From an uncultured Pseudoalteromonas sp. (GTDB lineage: Bacteria; Pseudomonadota; Gammaproteobacteria; Enterobacterales; Alteromonadaceae): a stretch of DNA of 64,000 nt. A program made the position numbers and the translations under genes. Below, one piece after another: positions 22,794-31,737 of the stretch. The notes under the pieces were generated by a model that made no database searches, was not told where the DNA came from, and saw nothing but the letters and a program-made list of their open reading frames with translations. Position 1 is the stretch's first letter. Each line of letters starts with the position of its first letter. Where the stretch lies: assembly GCA_947493455.1 (NCBI GenBank), contig CANLRB010000012.1, positions 62,001 to 126,000 of the forward strand. Direction: 5' to 3'.

Positions 22794-24407
22794 ATGCAAC
22801 TAAAAAGCAATGAAGACATAAAAAACGCATTGATTTCCGCGTTTGAGGCAAAAAATGAAAATAATCTAGTTGAATATAACCAAATAAATGGGGATGTAAT
22901 AGCCTTTTGCCAACACGATTTAGGTGAACTCAGTAAATTACTAGAGCACTATCGCGCCATTAACGATCATTCGCATTACTTTCAATCACTGTATAAATTA
23001 TCTTTGATTGACGACAACCCAGAAATTTTGCTCGCGATTGCATTACAAGGGTTCCCGTTTGTCGCTATATACGCCAATGAACTAACGGAAAGATTGCTAA
23101 AAATAACGCTCACCGATCAGCAAAAGCTTGATATCGCATTCACCCTCACAGATATAAGTGAATTTAATTGCGCTCGCCAAATACTCGAATCGATATTAGA
23201 CCTTAGATTGGAAAACGATGCACCCAATATTCTTTTGCGTGCTCTCAACCTGTTACTGCAAAATGCAATTCATCAAAAAGACATCGCTCGCGCTGAGAGC
23301 TATTTAACACGTGCACTTCATTTAGCACCAACTAATATTATTTTTAATTTTAATGCTGGTCTGTTGGAAGAAGAAAAAGGGAATAAAGAAGCGGCAATCA
23401 CCCGCTTTGAGCATTGTTTAACACTCGACGATGCGTTTTCACCGGCACTATGTCGTTTACTCGAGTTAAAGCCATCAGACAAAAAACTCACTGGCTATAT
23501 CGCTCATGGTCAAAAGTTGTTAAATAAGCTGCAAGGTGATGAAGTAACATCAATGTTATTTTCGTTAGGTAACGCGTGTGACGAACTTAAACAATATGAA
23601 AATGCATTTGGCTACTTTAAATCCGCAAATAGTCGCCTCAATTACCAATACAACACGCAGCATTTTAAAAACCTGTTAGATGAAATCACGAAAAACAAGC
23701 CGACAGTTAAAACAAGTCGTACTGAATCACCTATTTTTATATGCGGCATGTTTCGCTCTGGGTCCACATTGGTTGAACAAATTCTGTCATCTCATAGTGA
23801 GGTCACAAATGCAGGCGAAGTCGACTTTTTTACACGTCATATAAATTTAGAAAACAACCTATCCGCTTATCAAGAGATCATTCACAACGAAGATTCACTG
23901 ACCCTATTAGCGCAAAAATATTGCGATTACTTCAGTGAGCAATTTGACGGTGCATCGCATATTACAAATAAGCATTTACACAATTATCTTTATATCGATT
24001 TAATAATTGCTATGTTTCCTAATGCACGCATCGTGTTCACAAAGCGCGCCAAAAAGAATAACATTTTAAGTCTCTATTTCAATCACCTTGCACCTAATGT
24101 GTCTTATTCAAATAGCCTAACAAATATCACTCATCAATATGATATTCACGAACAATTGGTCAGTATTTTCAAAACGCGATATCCAAAGAATATTATCGAA
24201 GTAGACTACGAGTCTTTAGTGACCGAGTTTGACTCAACCGCCAGAAACTTAGTGAGCTTTTTGGGCCTCGACTATGAAGACGCCATGGCTCGTTTTTATA
24301 GCAACAAGAATTTAGTTTCTACAGCAAGTGTATGGCAAGTACGTAAACCGATATATAAATCCTCGCTCGATCGGTTTGCTCACTATGAATCTATGATGGA
24401 AATATAG
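22794..24407 (+). CDS. TPR-repeat sulfotransferase
   Basis: A 537-residue cytoplasmic protein with two parts. Residues 1 to about 300 are TPR-like helices (for example ARAESYLTRALHLAPTN and EKGNKEAAITRFEHCL). Residues 308-537 are a sulfotransferase domain that would use PAPS. Its 5'-phosphosulfate loop is FICGMFRSGSTLVEQIL, with NAGEVDFF after it, a 3'-phosphate region FPNARIVFTKRAKKNN, and VDYESLV further on. The canonical loop lysine is replaced by Met-Phe-Arg, as in the TPR-sulfotransferase group. Its acceptor is unknown. It lies opposite the TonB operon and near a 2OG oxygenase and receptor, which suggests a shared substrate. Confidence 0.8.
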   Translation: MQLKSNEDIKNALISAFEAKNENNLVEYNQINGDVIAFCQHDLGELSKLLEHYRAINDHSHYFQSLYKLSLIDDNPEILLAIALQGFPFVAIYANELTERLLKITLTDQQKLDIAFTLTDISEFNCARQILESILDLRLENDAPNILLRALNLLLQNAIHQKDIARAESYLTRALHLAPTNIIFNFNAGLLEEEKGNKEAAITRFEHCLTLDDAFSPALCRLLELKPSDKKLTGYIAHGQKLLNKLQGDEVTSMLFSLGNACDELKQYENAFGYFKSANSRLNYQYNTQHFKNLLDEITKNKPTVKTSRTESPIFICGMFRSGSTLVEQILSSHSEVTNAGEVDFFTRHINLENNLSAYQEIIHNEDSLTLLAQKYCDYFSEQFDGASHITNKHLHNYLYIDLIIAMFPNARIVFTKRAKKNNILSLYFNHLAPNVSYSNSLTNITHQYDIHEQLVSIFKTRYPKNIIEVDYESLVTEFDSTARNLVSFLGLDYEDAMARFYSNKNLVSTASVWQVRKPIYKSSLDRFAHYESMMEI

Positions 24408-24634
24408 TGGGCCTGTCGCTCAGGGCTTGTGTCATTCGCTTTTTAATGTTGATGATACGAGCTTCCAGTCAAAAAGGATTTTTTGCTCTACGTAACCGAT
24501 AGATGAAATTGTGGATTTGGGGAGTTTAATACACGTGAAACGGTTATTTTGGAATGGCTAATCGAATCACGTAAGGTAGTTTAAACGCCAGTATTCAATT
24601 GATGAATTACTGGCGTATAAACAAATTGTGCGAG

Positions 24635-24937
24635 CTACCCGCCGGTATGGTTGTGCCAACTGCGATCTAGACTGCGCATTGCTTTTTTAGCTTCTTCTTG
24701 CTCTTTCTTTTTCGCTTCAGCAGTGATGCAACGACGCTTATTAAAGTGCGAACCTATTTGGCGTTTTGTAGTACAAATATACTTATTGCCTTTTTCAGAC
24801 ACGAATGTCTTCTTGTTTTCTGTCGCTTTAGAAATGAGCTCGTCTTTCTCCGCTTGCGCTTGTGCTTTTTCTTCAGGGGTCGATGAACAAGCTGTAGCAA
24901 GAAGTGCTAAAGAAATAACTACCAATGCTTTTTTCAT
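24635..24937 (-). CDS. Small lipoprotein, paralogue 1
   Basis: A 100-residue lipoprotein that starts at 24937 behind a GGAG site. The signal MKKALVVISLALLATACSS has its lipobox at TAC. The mature part is STPEEKAQAQAEKDELISKA, then a two-cysteine motif with KYICTTKRQIGSHFNKRRC, then a charged helix ending RSLDRSWHNHTGG. Its partner at 25194-25490 is nearly the same. The short C-x-(~15)-C motif with GSHF.KR occurs in small exported proteins of several Gammaproteobacteria and has no known function. Confidence 0.75.
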   Translation of the reverse strand: MKKALVVISLALLATACSSTPEEKAQAQAEKDELISKATENKKTFVSEKGNKYICTTKRQIGSHFNKRRCITAEAKKKEQEEAKKAMRSLDRSWHNHTGG

Positions 24938-25193
24938 AAATAACTCCATTATTTATTAATTGTAAATAGGTTGCACCCTATCGATTATTATGAAATTGTT
25001 TGATTATCAAGAAAATCGAAACAGATTTCAGTTTGGCACACTATTTAATCAATTTAAACTATTTAATGATAAGTATTTTTATTTTAAGTAAAACACTGTA
25101 AACAACTTGATATTGTTTCAATAATTATAAAAAAACCAATTAAATTTCTTTAATTGGTTTTTATTATTGCGCCTTTTAATAACTTACTAGGAT
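24938..25193. other. Intergenic between duplicated lipoproteins
   Basis: About 256 bases lie between the two paralogous lipoprotein genes. The part at 25131-25162 is a terminator. The rest is very AT-rich and must include the promoter of the paralogue 1 gene. No gene is seen. Confidence 0.5.
25131..25162 (-). terminator. Terminator of lipoprotein paralogue 2
   Basis: The arms AAAAACCAATTAAA and TTTAATTGGTTTTT around TTTC are long and perfect. Read on the minus strand, a T tract follows. It ends the 25194-25490 gene transcript. Confidence 0.8.
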
Positions 25194-25490
25194 TTAACCG
25201 CCGTTATTATTCCAGCTGCGATCTAAATTACGCATCGCTTTTTTTGCAGCTTCTTCTTCTTTCTTTTTCGCTTCTGCAGTTATACAGCGACGTTTATTGA
25301 AATGAGAACCAATCTGGCGCTTCGTCGTACAGATATACTTATTGCCTTTATCTGACACAAATGTCTTTTTATTGTCAGTCGCCTTTGAAATGAGTTCATC
25401 TTTTTCAGCTTGTGCTTGCGCCTTTTCTTCAGGGGTTGATGAACACGCCCCAAGCGCTAACAATGATAAAATTAATACCGCTTTTTTCAT
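25194..25490 (-). CDS. Small lipoprotein, paralogue 2
   Basis: A 98-residue lipoprotein that starts at 25490 behind a GGAGAG site, 11 bases after the 2OG oxygenase stop, so it may be in that transcript. MKKAVLILSLLALGACSS has its lipobox at GAC. The mature part is almost identical to the protein from 24635-24937 and differs mainly at the signal peptide and in the tail (KKKEEEAAKKAMRNLDRSW). The two arose by tandem duplication. Confidence 0.78.
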   Translation of the reverse strand: MKKAVLILSLLALGACSSTPEEKAQAQAEKDELISKATDNKKTFVSDKGNKYICTTKRQIGSHFNKRRCITAEAKKKEEEAAKKAMRNLDRSWNNNGG

Positions 25491-25501
25491 TACTCTCTCC
25501 T

Positions 25502-26170
25502 TTATTTCTTCCGAATCATGCAATTAACCGCAATCATAATCCTGGGTTTTTGACCAAAATACGTGATCACTTCGTGCTCCAAGTACCCCGGGAAAATAAC
25601 AAATTTACCCGCTTCAGGTCGAAAGCTATAACCGCCGTAATCAAACATCGGCTTCAATCTCATAAAGCCCTGATCTTCTGGGTTTTGACGTATACGGCGT
25701 GGATCGTATACCTGTAAAAAACCACTTCGCGGATACTCTTCAGTTGGCGGATCGCCGCCGTCTACGTAATAGACCATTGACCAACCACATTGTCCGTGGT
25801 GATGCAGTGACTTAGTACCGCCAAAGCGCGTAATATGAAACCACGACTCATATTCAAAGTAATGATTTGCTTTTAATTCTGCTTCAGTAAATGTTGATGT
25901 CTCAAGTATCCAAGATGTCAGCGTTAGATTTATTAATTTTCTTATTTCCGCGACTTCTGGATGTTGAATTTGTTTAAATAAATCCCCTGGGCTATCAAAA
26001 ATATTGCCCAATGTCGTATTTAAACGCGTTTTATTTTTATAGTTATCTGCTTCCATCTTTAAAAAGAGGGAAGTCAGTGCCTTATTAAGTTGCTCTGTCC
26101 CTTCTATTGTTCCTTCAAGAACAGGGGTCGCAAAGCACGGCTTTGGTTTCGCATTTAATCTTTGTTGCAT
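25502..26170 (-). CDS. 2OG-Fe(II) oxygenase family protein
   Basis: A 222-residue protein of the 2OG-FeII_Oxy_5 type (TIGR02466-like), an iron and 2-oxoglutarate dependent hydroxylase. Near residue 120 the cluster LHHHGQCGWSMVYYVD follows the H-x-H/N entry of this subgroup, then GYLEHEV provides the distal His, and RIMIAVN the Arg that binds 2-oxoglutarate. The first metal triad position is not a plain HxD, so catalysis is likely but not certain. The ATG at 26170 has no good ribosome site and stands four bases past the receptor-gene terminator. It lies between the lipoproteins and the TonB receptor; substrate unknown. Confidence 0.8.
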   Translation of the reverse strand: MQQRLNAKPKPCFATPVLEGTIEGTEQLNKALTSLFLKMEADNYKNKTRLNTTLGNIFDSPGDLFKQIQHPEVAEIRKLINLTLTSWILETSTFTEAELKANHYFEYESWFHITRFGGTKSLHHHGQCGWSMVYYVDGGDPPTEEYPRSGFLQVYDPRRIRQNPEDQGFMRLKPMFDYGGYSFRPEAGKFVIFPGYLEHEVITYFGQKPRIMIAVNCMIRKK

Positions 26171-26173
26171 AAA

Positions 26174-26200
26174 TAAAAAAAGCGCACTAACTAGTGCGCT
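26174..26200 (-). terminator. Terminator of the TonB-dependent receptor gene
   Basis: The perfect arms AGCGCACTA and TAGTGCGCT with a two-base loop are followed by seven T on the minus strand. It lies 18 bases past the receptor stop and reaches the oxygenase start. Confidence 0.9.
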
Positions 26201-26217
26201 TCTCCTTTAATTTCTGA

Positions 26218-28959
26218 TTAGAAATTAACGTCGTACTGTACGTACATAAAGCGACCGATGTTGCTGTATGTAGACTGTGAGTAGAACGGCCAATCGTTAA
26301 CTTGAGAGAACGGAGGCTGTCTGTCAAACAGGTTACGAATACCAACAGTTACTTTGTTGTTGTCGTCGATGTGGTATGCACCAGTTACGTCGAACTCAAC
26401 ATAAGTAGCTACGTGTAGCGAACGACCTTGGTCGATAAGCTCTTGGTTATCGCCACGTACAACGTCCCAGTGACCTACAGAGTCACAAGACTTGTTGATT
26501 GTGTCACGGCTACGCCATTGGTCATAACCAGGTAGTAGACGCATGTTTACAGAACCTGTGTAATCGCCAGCATCAAGAGTGAAGCCACCATTTGCACGCC
26601 ATTCACGTGTTGCATCTAGGTCAACGTAATCACAAAGAGGCTGTGAAGCTGAAGTTTGTGATTCAAACGATAGGTATTGCTCTGCACGGAAGTTAGCAGT
26701 CAATGAACCAAAGCTTAGCTCTGTAGTGTACTGAACGTCATAGATTAGACCAGTTGCAGTAGATTCAGTTAAGTTTTGTAAGTTCGTTTGTACGAAACCA
26801 GTACGGCCAGTGTCATCTAGACGACCTTGTGAGTTACGGATAACTAGGTCAGTTAGACGGCCTTGTGCTTCTTCATCAAGGATTTCTTGCATTGCAAGTG
26901 AACCGATGATGTTGTCGATAGAAAGTGACCAGTAATCTAGTGATACTGATAAACCTTCAGTTACGTTATAAACCGCACCGATGTTGAATGAATCAGACGT
27001 TTCTGGCTCTAGGTCTTCGTTACCACCTGACTTAGAGTTAAGCTCTAAACGTTGACAATCTGGGTGTGTGCTTACGTTACCAGCTGCGTTACAAAGCTTA
27101 GTGTCGATTGCTGAAGTTACACCGAATGAAGACGCTAAGTATAGGTTATCAAGCGCAGGCGCTTTGAAACCAGTACCAACTGACGCACGAAGTAGTAAAT
27201 CATCCATTGGACGGTATGACATCTTAGCTGTGTAAGTTGTCTCGCTCGCGTCTGAATCTACACCCCATTCTGCAGCATCGTTACGTACCGCGATGTTGAA
27301 TTCCATATCTTCAACAAGTGGAAGTGAGAATTCTACGAAGAATGCTTTGTTCACGAATGAACCACCACCGTTTGAACCTGCACCACCGATTACCGCACCG
27401 TCGATTGACGCTTGGTCTGAACGGTCAGTGTAAGCTTCACGACGCCAGTCAACACCCGCAGCCACACCTACTTCACCACCAGGTAGTTCGAAGCCAGTAA
27501 GGCCACCAACAGTTAGGTTAGAGTAAACAGTTTCGAACTCACCAGTTCTGTGGATTGACGAGTTTAAGCCGTCACAGAAATCTTTAAGTTCAGCTGAAGA
27601 ACAGTCGTTGATTACGAACGGGTTCAATGTACCGTCAGCAAATGCGCTTTCTACTGCATCAACAAGTAGCTGACCGTTACGACCGATTTGGCGGTTAGTT
27701 AAACGTGAGAAACCGATGTCGTATGAAACTTCCCAATCATCGTTGATTAGGTAGTTGAAGCCAGTTGTTGCTTCGAATGTTTCATTCGTATTGTCTTTTT
27801 CACGGTTAGGGAAGTCTAAGTAACGACGACCAACGTATGCAAAACCACTACCTGCTGCGATTTCGTCAGCAATTTGCGCGCCAAGAGTTGGGTTATCTTT
27901 ATAACGATCGTTGATTAGGAAGTCACGTAGGTACGGGCTATCAGTGATATCTACAGCACCTGGAGCTGGCGCGTTAGACGTAAGCGTGTAAGCACGTGCG
28001 TAACGGAACTGTGCGTCCATGCTTAGGTTGTCGCTGTATTCGTGGTTGATTGACGTGAAGATTGACTGACGATCACTTTGCGGCTGTAATTGATACAAAG
28101 GAGCGAAGTCATAACGACAGCGGCCATTCGGGTGAATGTTCTCTGTCGGACATGCATCCCACGGAGCCCAACCTGTGTCAGGAGTCGACGGAGAAGAAAC
28201 ATAAGTTGAACCTGGGATACCCCAAGTTGAACGACCTTCACCACCTTCACGGTCGATGAATGCAGCACCACCTAGTTCACGGTTTTTAGCCATGATTGGA
28301 CGACGTTCGAAGTAGTCAGCAGCGAATAAGATATTTGTTTTGTCTGACGTTGCGCCTGCTACGAATTGGAATTGTAGCTCGTCACCGTCACGGTGTTCCA
28401 TTGCAGCACCGTACTTAGCCGATACTGAAACACCTTCTTGGTCAGTTTTAGTGATAATGTTGATTACACCAGCAACCGCGTCAGAACCGTAGATAGCTGA
28501 AGCGCCATCAGGAAGGATTTCGATACGCTCAACTGCAGCCATTGGGATTTGGTTGATATCTACGAAAACACCACCAGCTGAGTTTTTAGGTAAACGACGA
28601 CCGTTTAATAGAATTAGCGTGTAATCAGAACCAAAGCCTTTCAAGCCTACGCTTGAAGCACCCGCTGATTGGCTTAACGTAGCAGACTCGTTAAAACCAC
28701 CTGAAGACGCAGTGTTACGTAAGAATTCAGCAACCGTTGATACACCAGTCTTTTCAATTTCAACTTTGTTGTATACAGCGATTGGTGAAGCTGATTCCAT
28801 ATCAGTACGCTTGATACGTGAACCTGTAACTTCAATGCGTTCTACTTCTTCAGCGCTCTGTTCTTCAGCAGCATTTACGTTGCCAGCAAAAGCTGCAGCG
28901 CTCGCACCACCAAATGCAATCGCTAAGCGAACTGCTTTAGTTAGTTTATTATTTAACAT
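26218..28959 (-). CDS. TonB-dependent outer-membrane receptor
   Basis: A 913-residue receptor. A signal peptide (MLNNKLTKAVRLAIAF to NVNA) is followed by the TonB box ERIEVTGSRIKR. The plug domain (about 50-170) has NGRRLPKNSAGGVFVDINQIP and ERIEILPDGASAIYGSDAVAGVINII. A 22-strand barrel then ends with the aromatic-terminated C-terminus VQYDVNF. Ligand cannot be told; receptors of this shape carry peptides, glycans or other large molecules in Alteromonadales. It has a GGGAGA site and its own terminator, and is near a TPR-sulfotransferase and a 2OG oxygenase. It is the largest gene of the TonB neighbourhood. Confidence 0.93.
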   Translation of the reverse strand: MLNNKLTKAVRLAIAFGGASAAAFAGNVNAAEEQSAEEVERIEVTGSRIKRTDMESASPIAVYNKVEIEKTGVSTVAEFLRNTASSGGFNESATLSQSAGASSVGLKGFGSDYTLILLNGRRLPKNSAGGVFVDINQIPMAAVERIEILPDGASAIYGSDAVAGVINIITKTDQEGVSVSAKYGAAMEHRDGDELQFQFVAGATSDKTNILFAADYFERRPIMAKNRELGGAAFIDREGGEGRSTWGIPGSTYVSSPSTPDTGWAPWDACPTENIHPNGRCRYDFAPLYQLQPQSDRQSIFTSINHEYSDNLSMDAQFRYARAYTLTSNAPAPGAVDITDSPYLRDFLINDRYKDNPTLGAQIADEIAAGSGFAYVGRRYLDFPNREKDNTNETFEATTGFNYLINDDWEVSYDIGFSRLTNRQIGRNGQLLVDAVESAFADGTLNPFVINDCSSAELKDFCDGLNSSIHRTGEFETVYSNLTVGGLTGFELPGGEVGVAAGVDWRREAYTDRSDQASIDGAVIGGAGSNGGGSFVNKAFFVEFSLPLVEDMEFNIAVRNDAAEWGVDSDASETTYTAKMSYRPMDDLLLRASVGTGFKAPALDNLYLASSFGVTSAIDTKLCNAAGNVSTHPDCQRLELNSKSGGNEDLEPETSDSFNIGAVYNVTEGLSVSLDYWSLSIDNIIGSLAMQEILDEEAQGRLTDLVIRNSQGRLDDTGRTGFVQTNLQNLTESTATGLIYDVQYTTELSFGSLTANFRAEQYLSFESQTSASQPLCDYVDLDATREWRANGGFTLDAGDYTGSVNMRLLPGYDQWRSRDTINKSCDSVGHWDVVRGDNQELIDQGRSLHVATYVEFDVTGAYHIDDNNKVTVGIRNLFDRQPPFSQVNDWPFYSQSTYSNIGRFMYVQYDVNF

Positions 28960-29284
28960 TTAGATTTCTCCCTGGACCACAAAAATGTGGATTTGATTTT
29001 TGGCAGTTGTACATGCAACCACCTATTTTTTTATGAGCTAGGCTCTTTATCCGAGGAGCATAATAATCATAAGGGGAAACATTGGTCAACATATGTTTAT
29101 AAAGTTTTAACACTTTGCTCGCATATATTTCTAAAAACAAACATATCAACACATTTAGAAACATCTACTCAAGTGATACACAATAATTTTAAGTCATTGA
29201 AAAATAAAAGCTTAATAGTCATTAACATTTCTTTACGTCAACTATTTCAATTGTAATTAAATGATTACATTTTTTTTTGATTTT
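28960..29284. other. Intergenic region before the receptor
   Basis: These 325 bases lie between polB's end and the receptor's start codon, both on the minus strand. They are AT-rich and must contain the receptor promoter; the receptor's ribosome site (GGGAGA) is at their left end. I see no clear operator and no gene. Confidence 0.5.
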
Positions 29285-31621
29285 TTAGAACAAACTTCCC
29301 TGCGCATTTACAACATGTTTAAAATTTGTACCAAAAAGCGGCAATAACATATCCGCAATTGGGGCGAGTTGCTTACCGCAATAGTGATCATAGTCATATC
29401 GTCGATGAGCATTTGCTAATGCGCTAGAACCATTATGTTGCGCGAGTTCTGGGCCATAGCTCGTTATAATATACTCAACCCAATCGCCGCGTTTAAAACT
29501 CAGTTCTGGGTTATGTAATTGTGCTTCTCTCGCCGCTCTCACGTGCGGTGGAATGTTCTTAGTATATTCACTTAATGCTTGCCCTAAACGCTTGCGGTAT
29601 ACCAGCCGCTCGTCATACTGCCCATCATACAAATTGTTAACAACTTCCGTAACATATGTATCAAGAGGCACACCTTGAAATAGTCGTTCAAAAAGCTGTT
29701 TTTGAAACTGTTGGGCAAGTTCCGTCCAGTCTGATCTTACCGTTTCTACGCCTTTATAAATGAGCTCTCCGCTTTTGTCTTTGCCAACGTAACGTTTTTT
29801 CGACCCTTTTTCGAGACCGCGAATAGTAGGCATAAAGAACTGACTAAAATAGGTTTCAAATTCAATTTCTAAATAGCTCGTTAGACAAAACTTTTGTTCA
29901 AGTTCGTTTAGCCAAAATTCATTAATGTCATCTCGCAATCCCACTGCGATCGCTTCGCATTGCAAGGCATCTAGCGACTCATCAAGCGCAACAAACGTTG
30001 AGTCAGTATCACCGTATATAACTGCGTAACCTTTTTCTTCGATTAAACATTTAGTGCGCTGCATAATTTCATGGCCGCGCATTGTTATTGACGATGAAAG
30101 GCGCGGATCGTAAAAGCGGCATCCCGATGAACCCAATACGCCATAAAAACTATTCATAATAATTTTAATGGCGTAAGAGAGCATTTGATTATCATTCGTT
30201 TTAGCTAGATCACGTTGTTGCCATAGCGATTCGATTAATGTAGGCAAAAAGTGTTTTTTACGATGAAACTTTGCTCCGTTAAAGCCGTCAATCGCGTCAT
30301 TTGTATCGGCAAGCCCTGCAACAAGACCGAGAGGGTCAATTTTAAACGTACGGATAATCGACGGATATAGGCTTTTAAAATCAAGTACTAATACATTTTT
30401 GTAAAGACCCGGATTTGACTCCATCACATAGCCACCAGGACTTAAAAAATCGACCGGCGCGTCTCCTAAATTTGGTGCCACATAGCCAGCTCGGTGTAGC
30501 CGAGGTAAATACAAGTTCACAAACGCAGCGACCGACCCACCAAGTCTATCGAGATCAAGCCCTGTCATTTGCGTACGTGCAATCAAAAAAGGCAGTAATT
30601 TTTCCTGTTCAAATATTTTCCAAACCAGCTCGCAGTCTTTTAAATTATATTCTGCAAGTGCTTTTTTATCATGTAGAAACTGTTGCTCAATTTGCTCGAG
30701 CCGATTGTCGCTTTCAATCAGTTTGCGCTCGCCAAGTAATTCATTACTAACAACGGCGAGGCTAAAACTCGAAAAATGAAAGCTCGCATTTTTTAATGTA
30801 TCAATGCCATCAACAACAACTCGCCCGGGAATACTCACAGCACCTATTTTTGACTCTTTTACTGTTAAATACGTGTTGTCACGACCTAAGTTTAATTTCA
30901 TATTTAAAGCATCGGCACGTCGTGCAAGTAACTTAAAATCAAACTCGATAACATTCCAACCAATAAAAATATCGGGGTCCCGATTTGCCACAATGCCACA
31001 AAATGCCTTTAGTAGTGAGAGTTCATCTTTGACCCATGTAATTTCGTGCGTATCCTCACCTTCCCCTATCATAACAACATGCTTAAATTTAGGTTCATAG
31101 AACCCAATAGAAAAGAGCACACCTTGGCGATTACACTCCAAATCAACCGACAACATCGTCAAATCCGGCAAATACTCAGCCTTTGTCATACGCGCATTCG
31201 TTACTTCGATGTAATTTTTCAATTGGCGAATATCGCCAGTTACCCAGCATCCGCCACAAATAAAGCGCTCCATTAGAAAACGCTCACAGTGACGAATATC
31301 ATCTTCATACAACTTAATATGTGATTCACGCGCTACATCTCGTGCACTGTAATAATCTCTTAGCGAATTAAAATAAAGGCCTACGATATTTTTTTGAGAG
31401 AAAGTCTTCAGCTGTAATGCATTGCTCGAAAAACTAATACCATCGTCGTTTAGCCTCTGAGTCAATATTGCAGCTATGGTTTCTTCAACGAAAAAAACGA
31501 CTTGCTCGTTGTCAACAATTACCTTGACGTTGCCATTCGATGTTTTTAACCAATAACATAAGCGGAGTTTGCCACGGTAATCATATTGTTGTTTTGTTAA
31601 AATAAATCCGCGAAGTTGCAT
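29285..31621 (-). CDS. polB: DNA polymerase II (family B)
   Basis: A 778-residue family B DNA polymerase, the SOS-linked Pol II. The exonuclease motifs are D-x-E in LSVDLECNRQG (about residue 165), then IGWNVIEFDF, and later NLKDCELVW. The polymerase motifs are DFKSLYPSIIRTF (region II), KIIMNSFYGVLG (region III) and VIYGDTDSTFV (region I). KKRYVGKDK completes the set. Length matches E. coli PolB (783). It is divergent from dinG; no LexA box was clearly seen in the 116 bases between them. Confidence 0.95.
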   Translation of the reverse strand: MQLRGFILTKQQYDYRGKLRLCYWLKTSNGNVKVIVDNEQVVFFVEETIAAILTQRLNDDGISFSSNALQLKTFSQKNIVGLYFNSLRDYYSARDVARESHIKLYEDDIRHCERFLMERFICGGCWVTGDIRQLKNYIEVTNARMTKAEYLPDLTMLSVDLECNRQGVLFSIGFYEPKFKHVVMIGEGEDTHEITWVKDELSLLKAFCGIVANRDPDIFIGWNVIEFDFKLLARRADALNMKLNLGRDNTYLTVKESKIGAVSIPGRVVVDGIDTLKNASFHFSSFSLAVVSNELLGERKLIESDNRLEQIEQQFLHDKKALAEYNLKDCELVWKIFEQEKLLPFLIARTQMTGLDLDRLGGSVAAFVNLYLPRLHRAGYVAPNLGDAPVDFLSPGGYVMESNPGLYKNVLVLDFKSLYPSIIRTFKIDPLGLVAGLADTNDAIDGFNGAKFHRKKHFLPTLIESLWQQRDLAKTNDNQMLSYAIKIIMNSFYGVLGSSGCRFYDPRLSSSITMRGHEIMQRTKCLIEEKGYAVIYGDTDSTFVALDESLDALQCEAIAVGLRDDINEFWLNELEQKFCLTSYLEIEFETYFSQFFMPTIRGLEKGSKKRYVGKDKSGELIYKGVETVRSDWTELAQQFQKQLFERLFQGVPLDTYVTEVVNNLYDGQYDERLVYRKRLGQALSEYTKNIPPHVRAAREAQLHNPELSFKRGDWVEYIITSYGPELAQHNGSSALANAHRRYDYDHYCGKQLAPIADMLLPLFGTNFKHVVNAQGSLF

Positions 31622-31737
31622 ATTAGGTATTAAATTAGGCTGAGAAAGCGGCTATTCTAGCAAATAATCGTAATAAGTAATTGTATCTCGCTTATTGCCC
31701 CCATAAAATTAAACACCCTTTATTAATTTGACTCCAT

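Noticed and set aside
24585-24616. Inverted repeat ACGCCAGTA/TACTGGCGT as a terminator of lipoprotein paralogue 1
   Set aside because: Arms are short with a long loop, and neither side has a T run, so termination is not supported.
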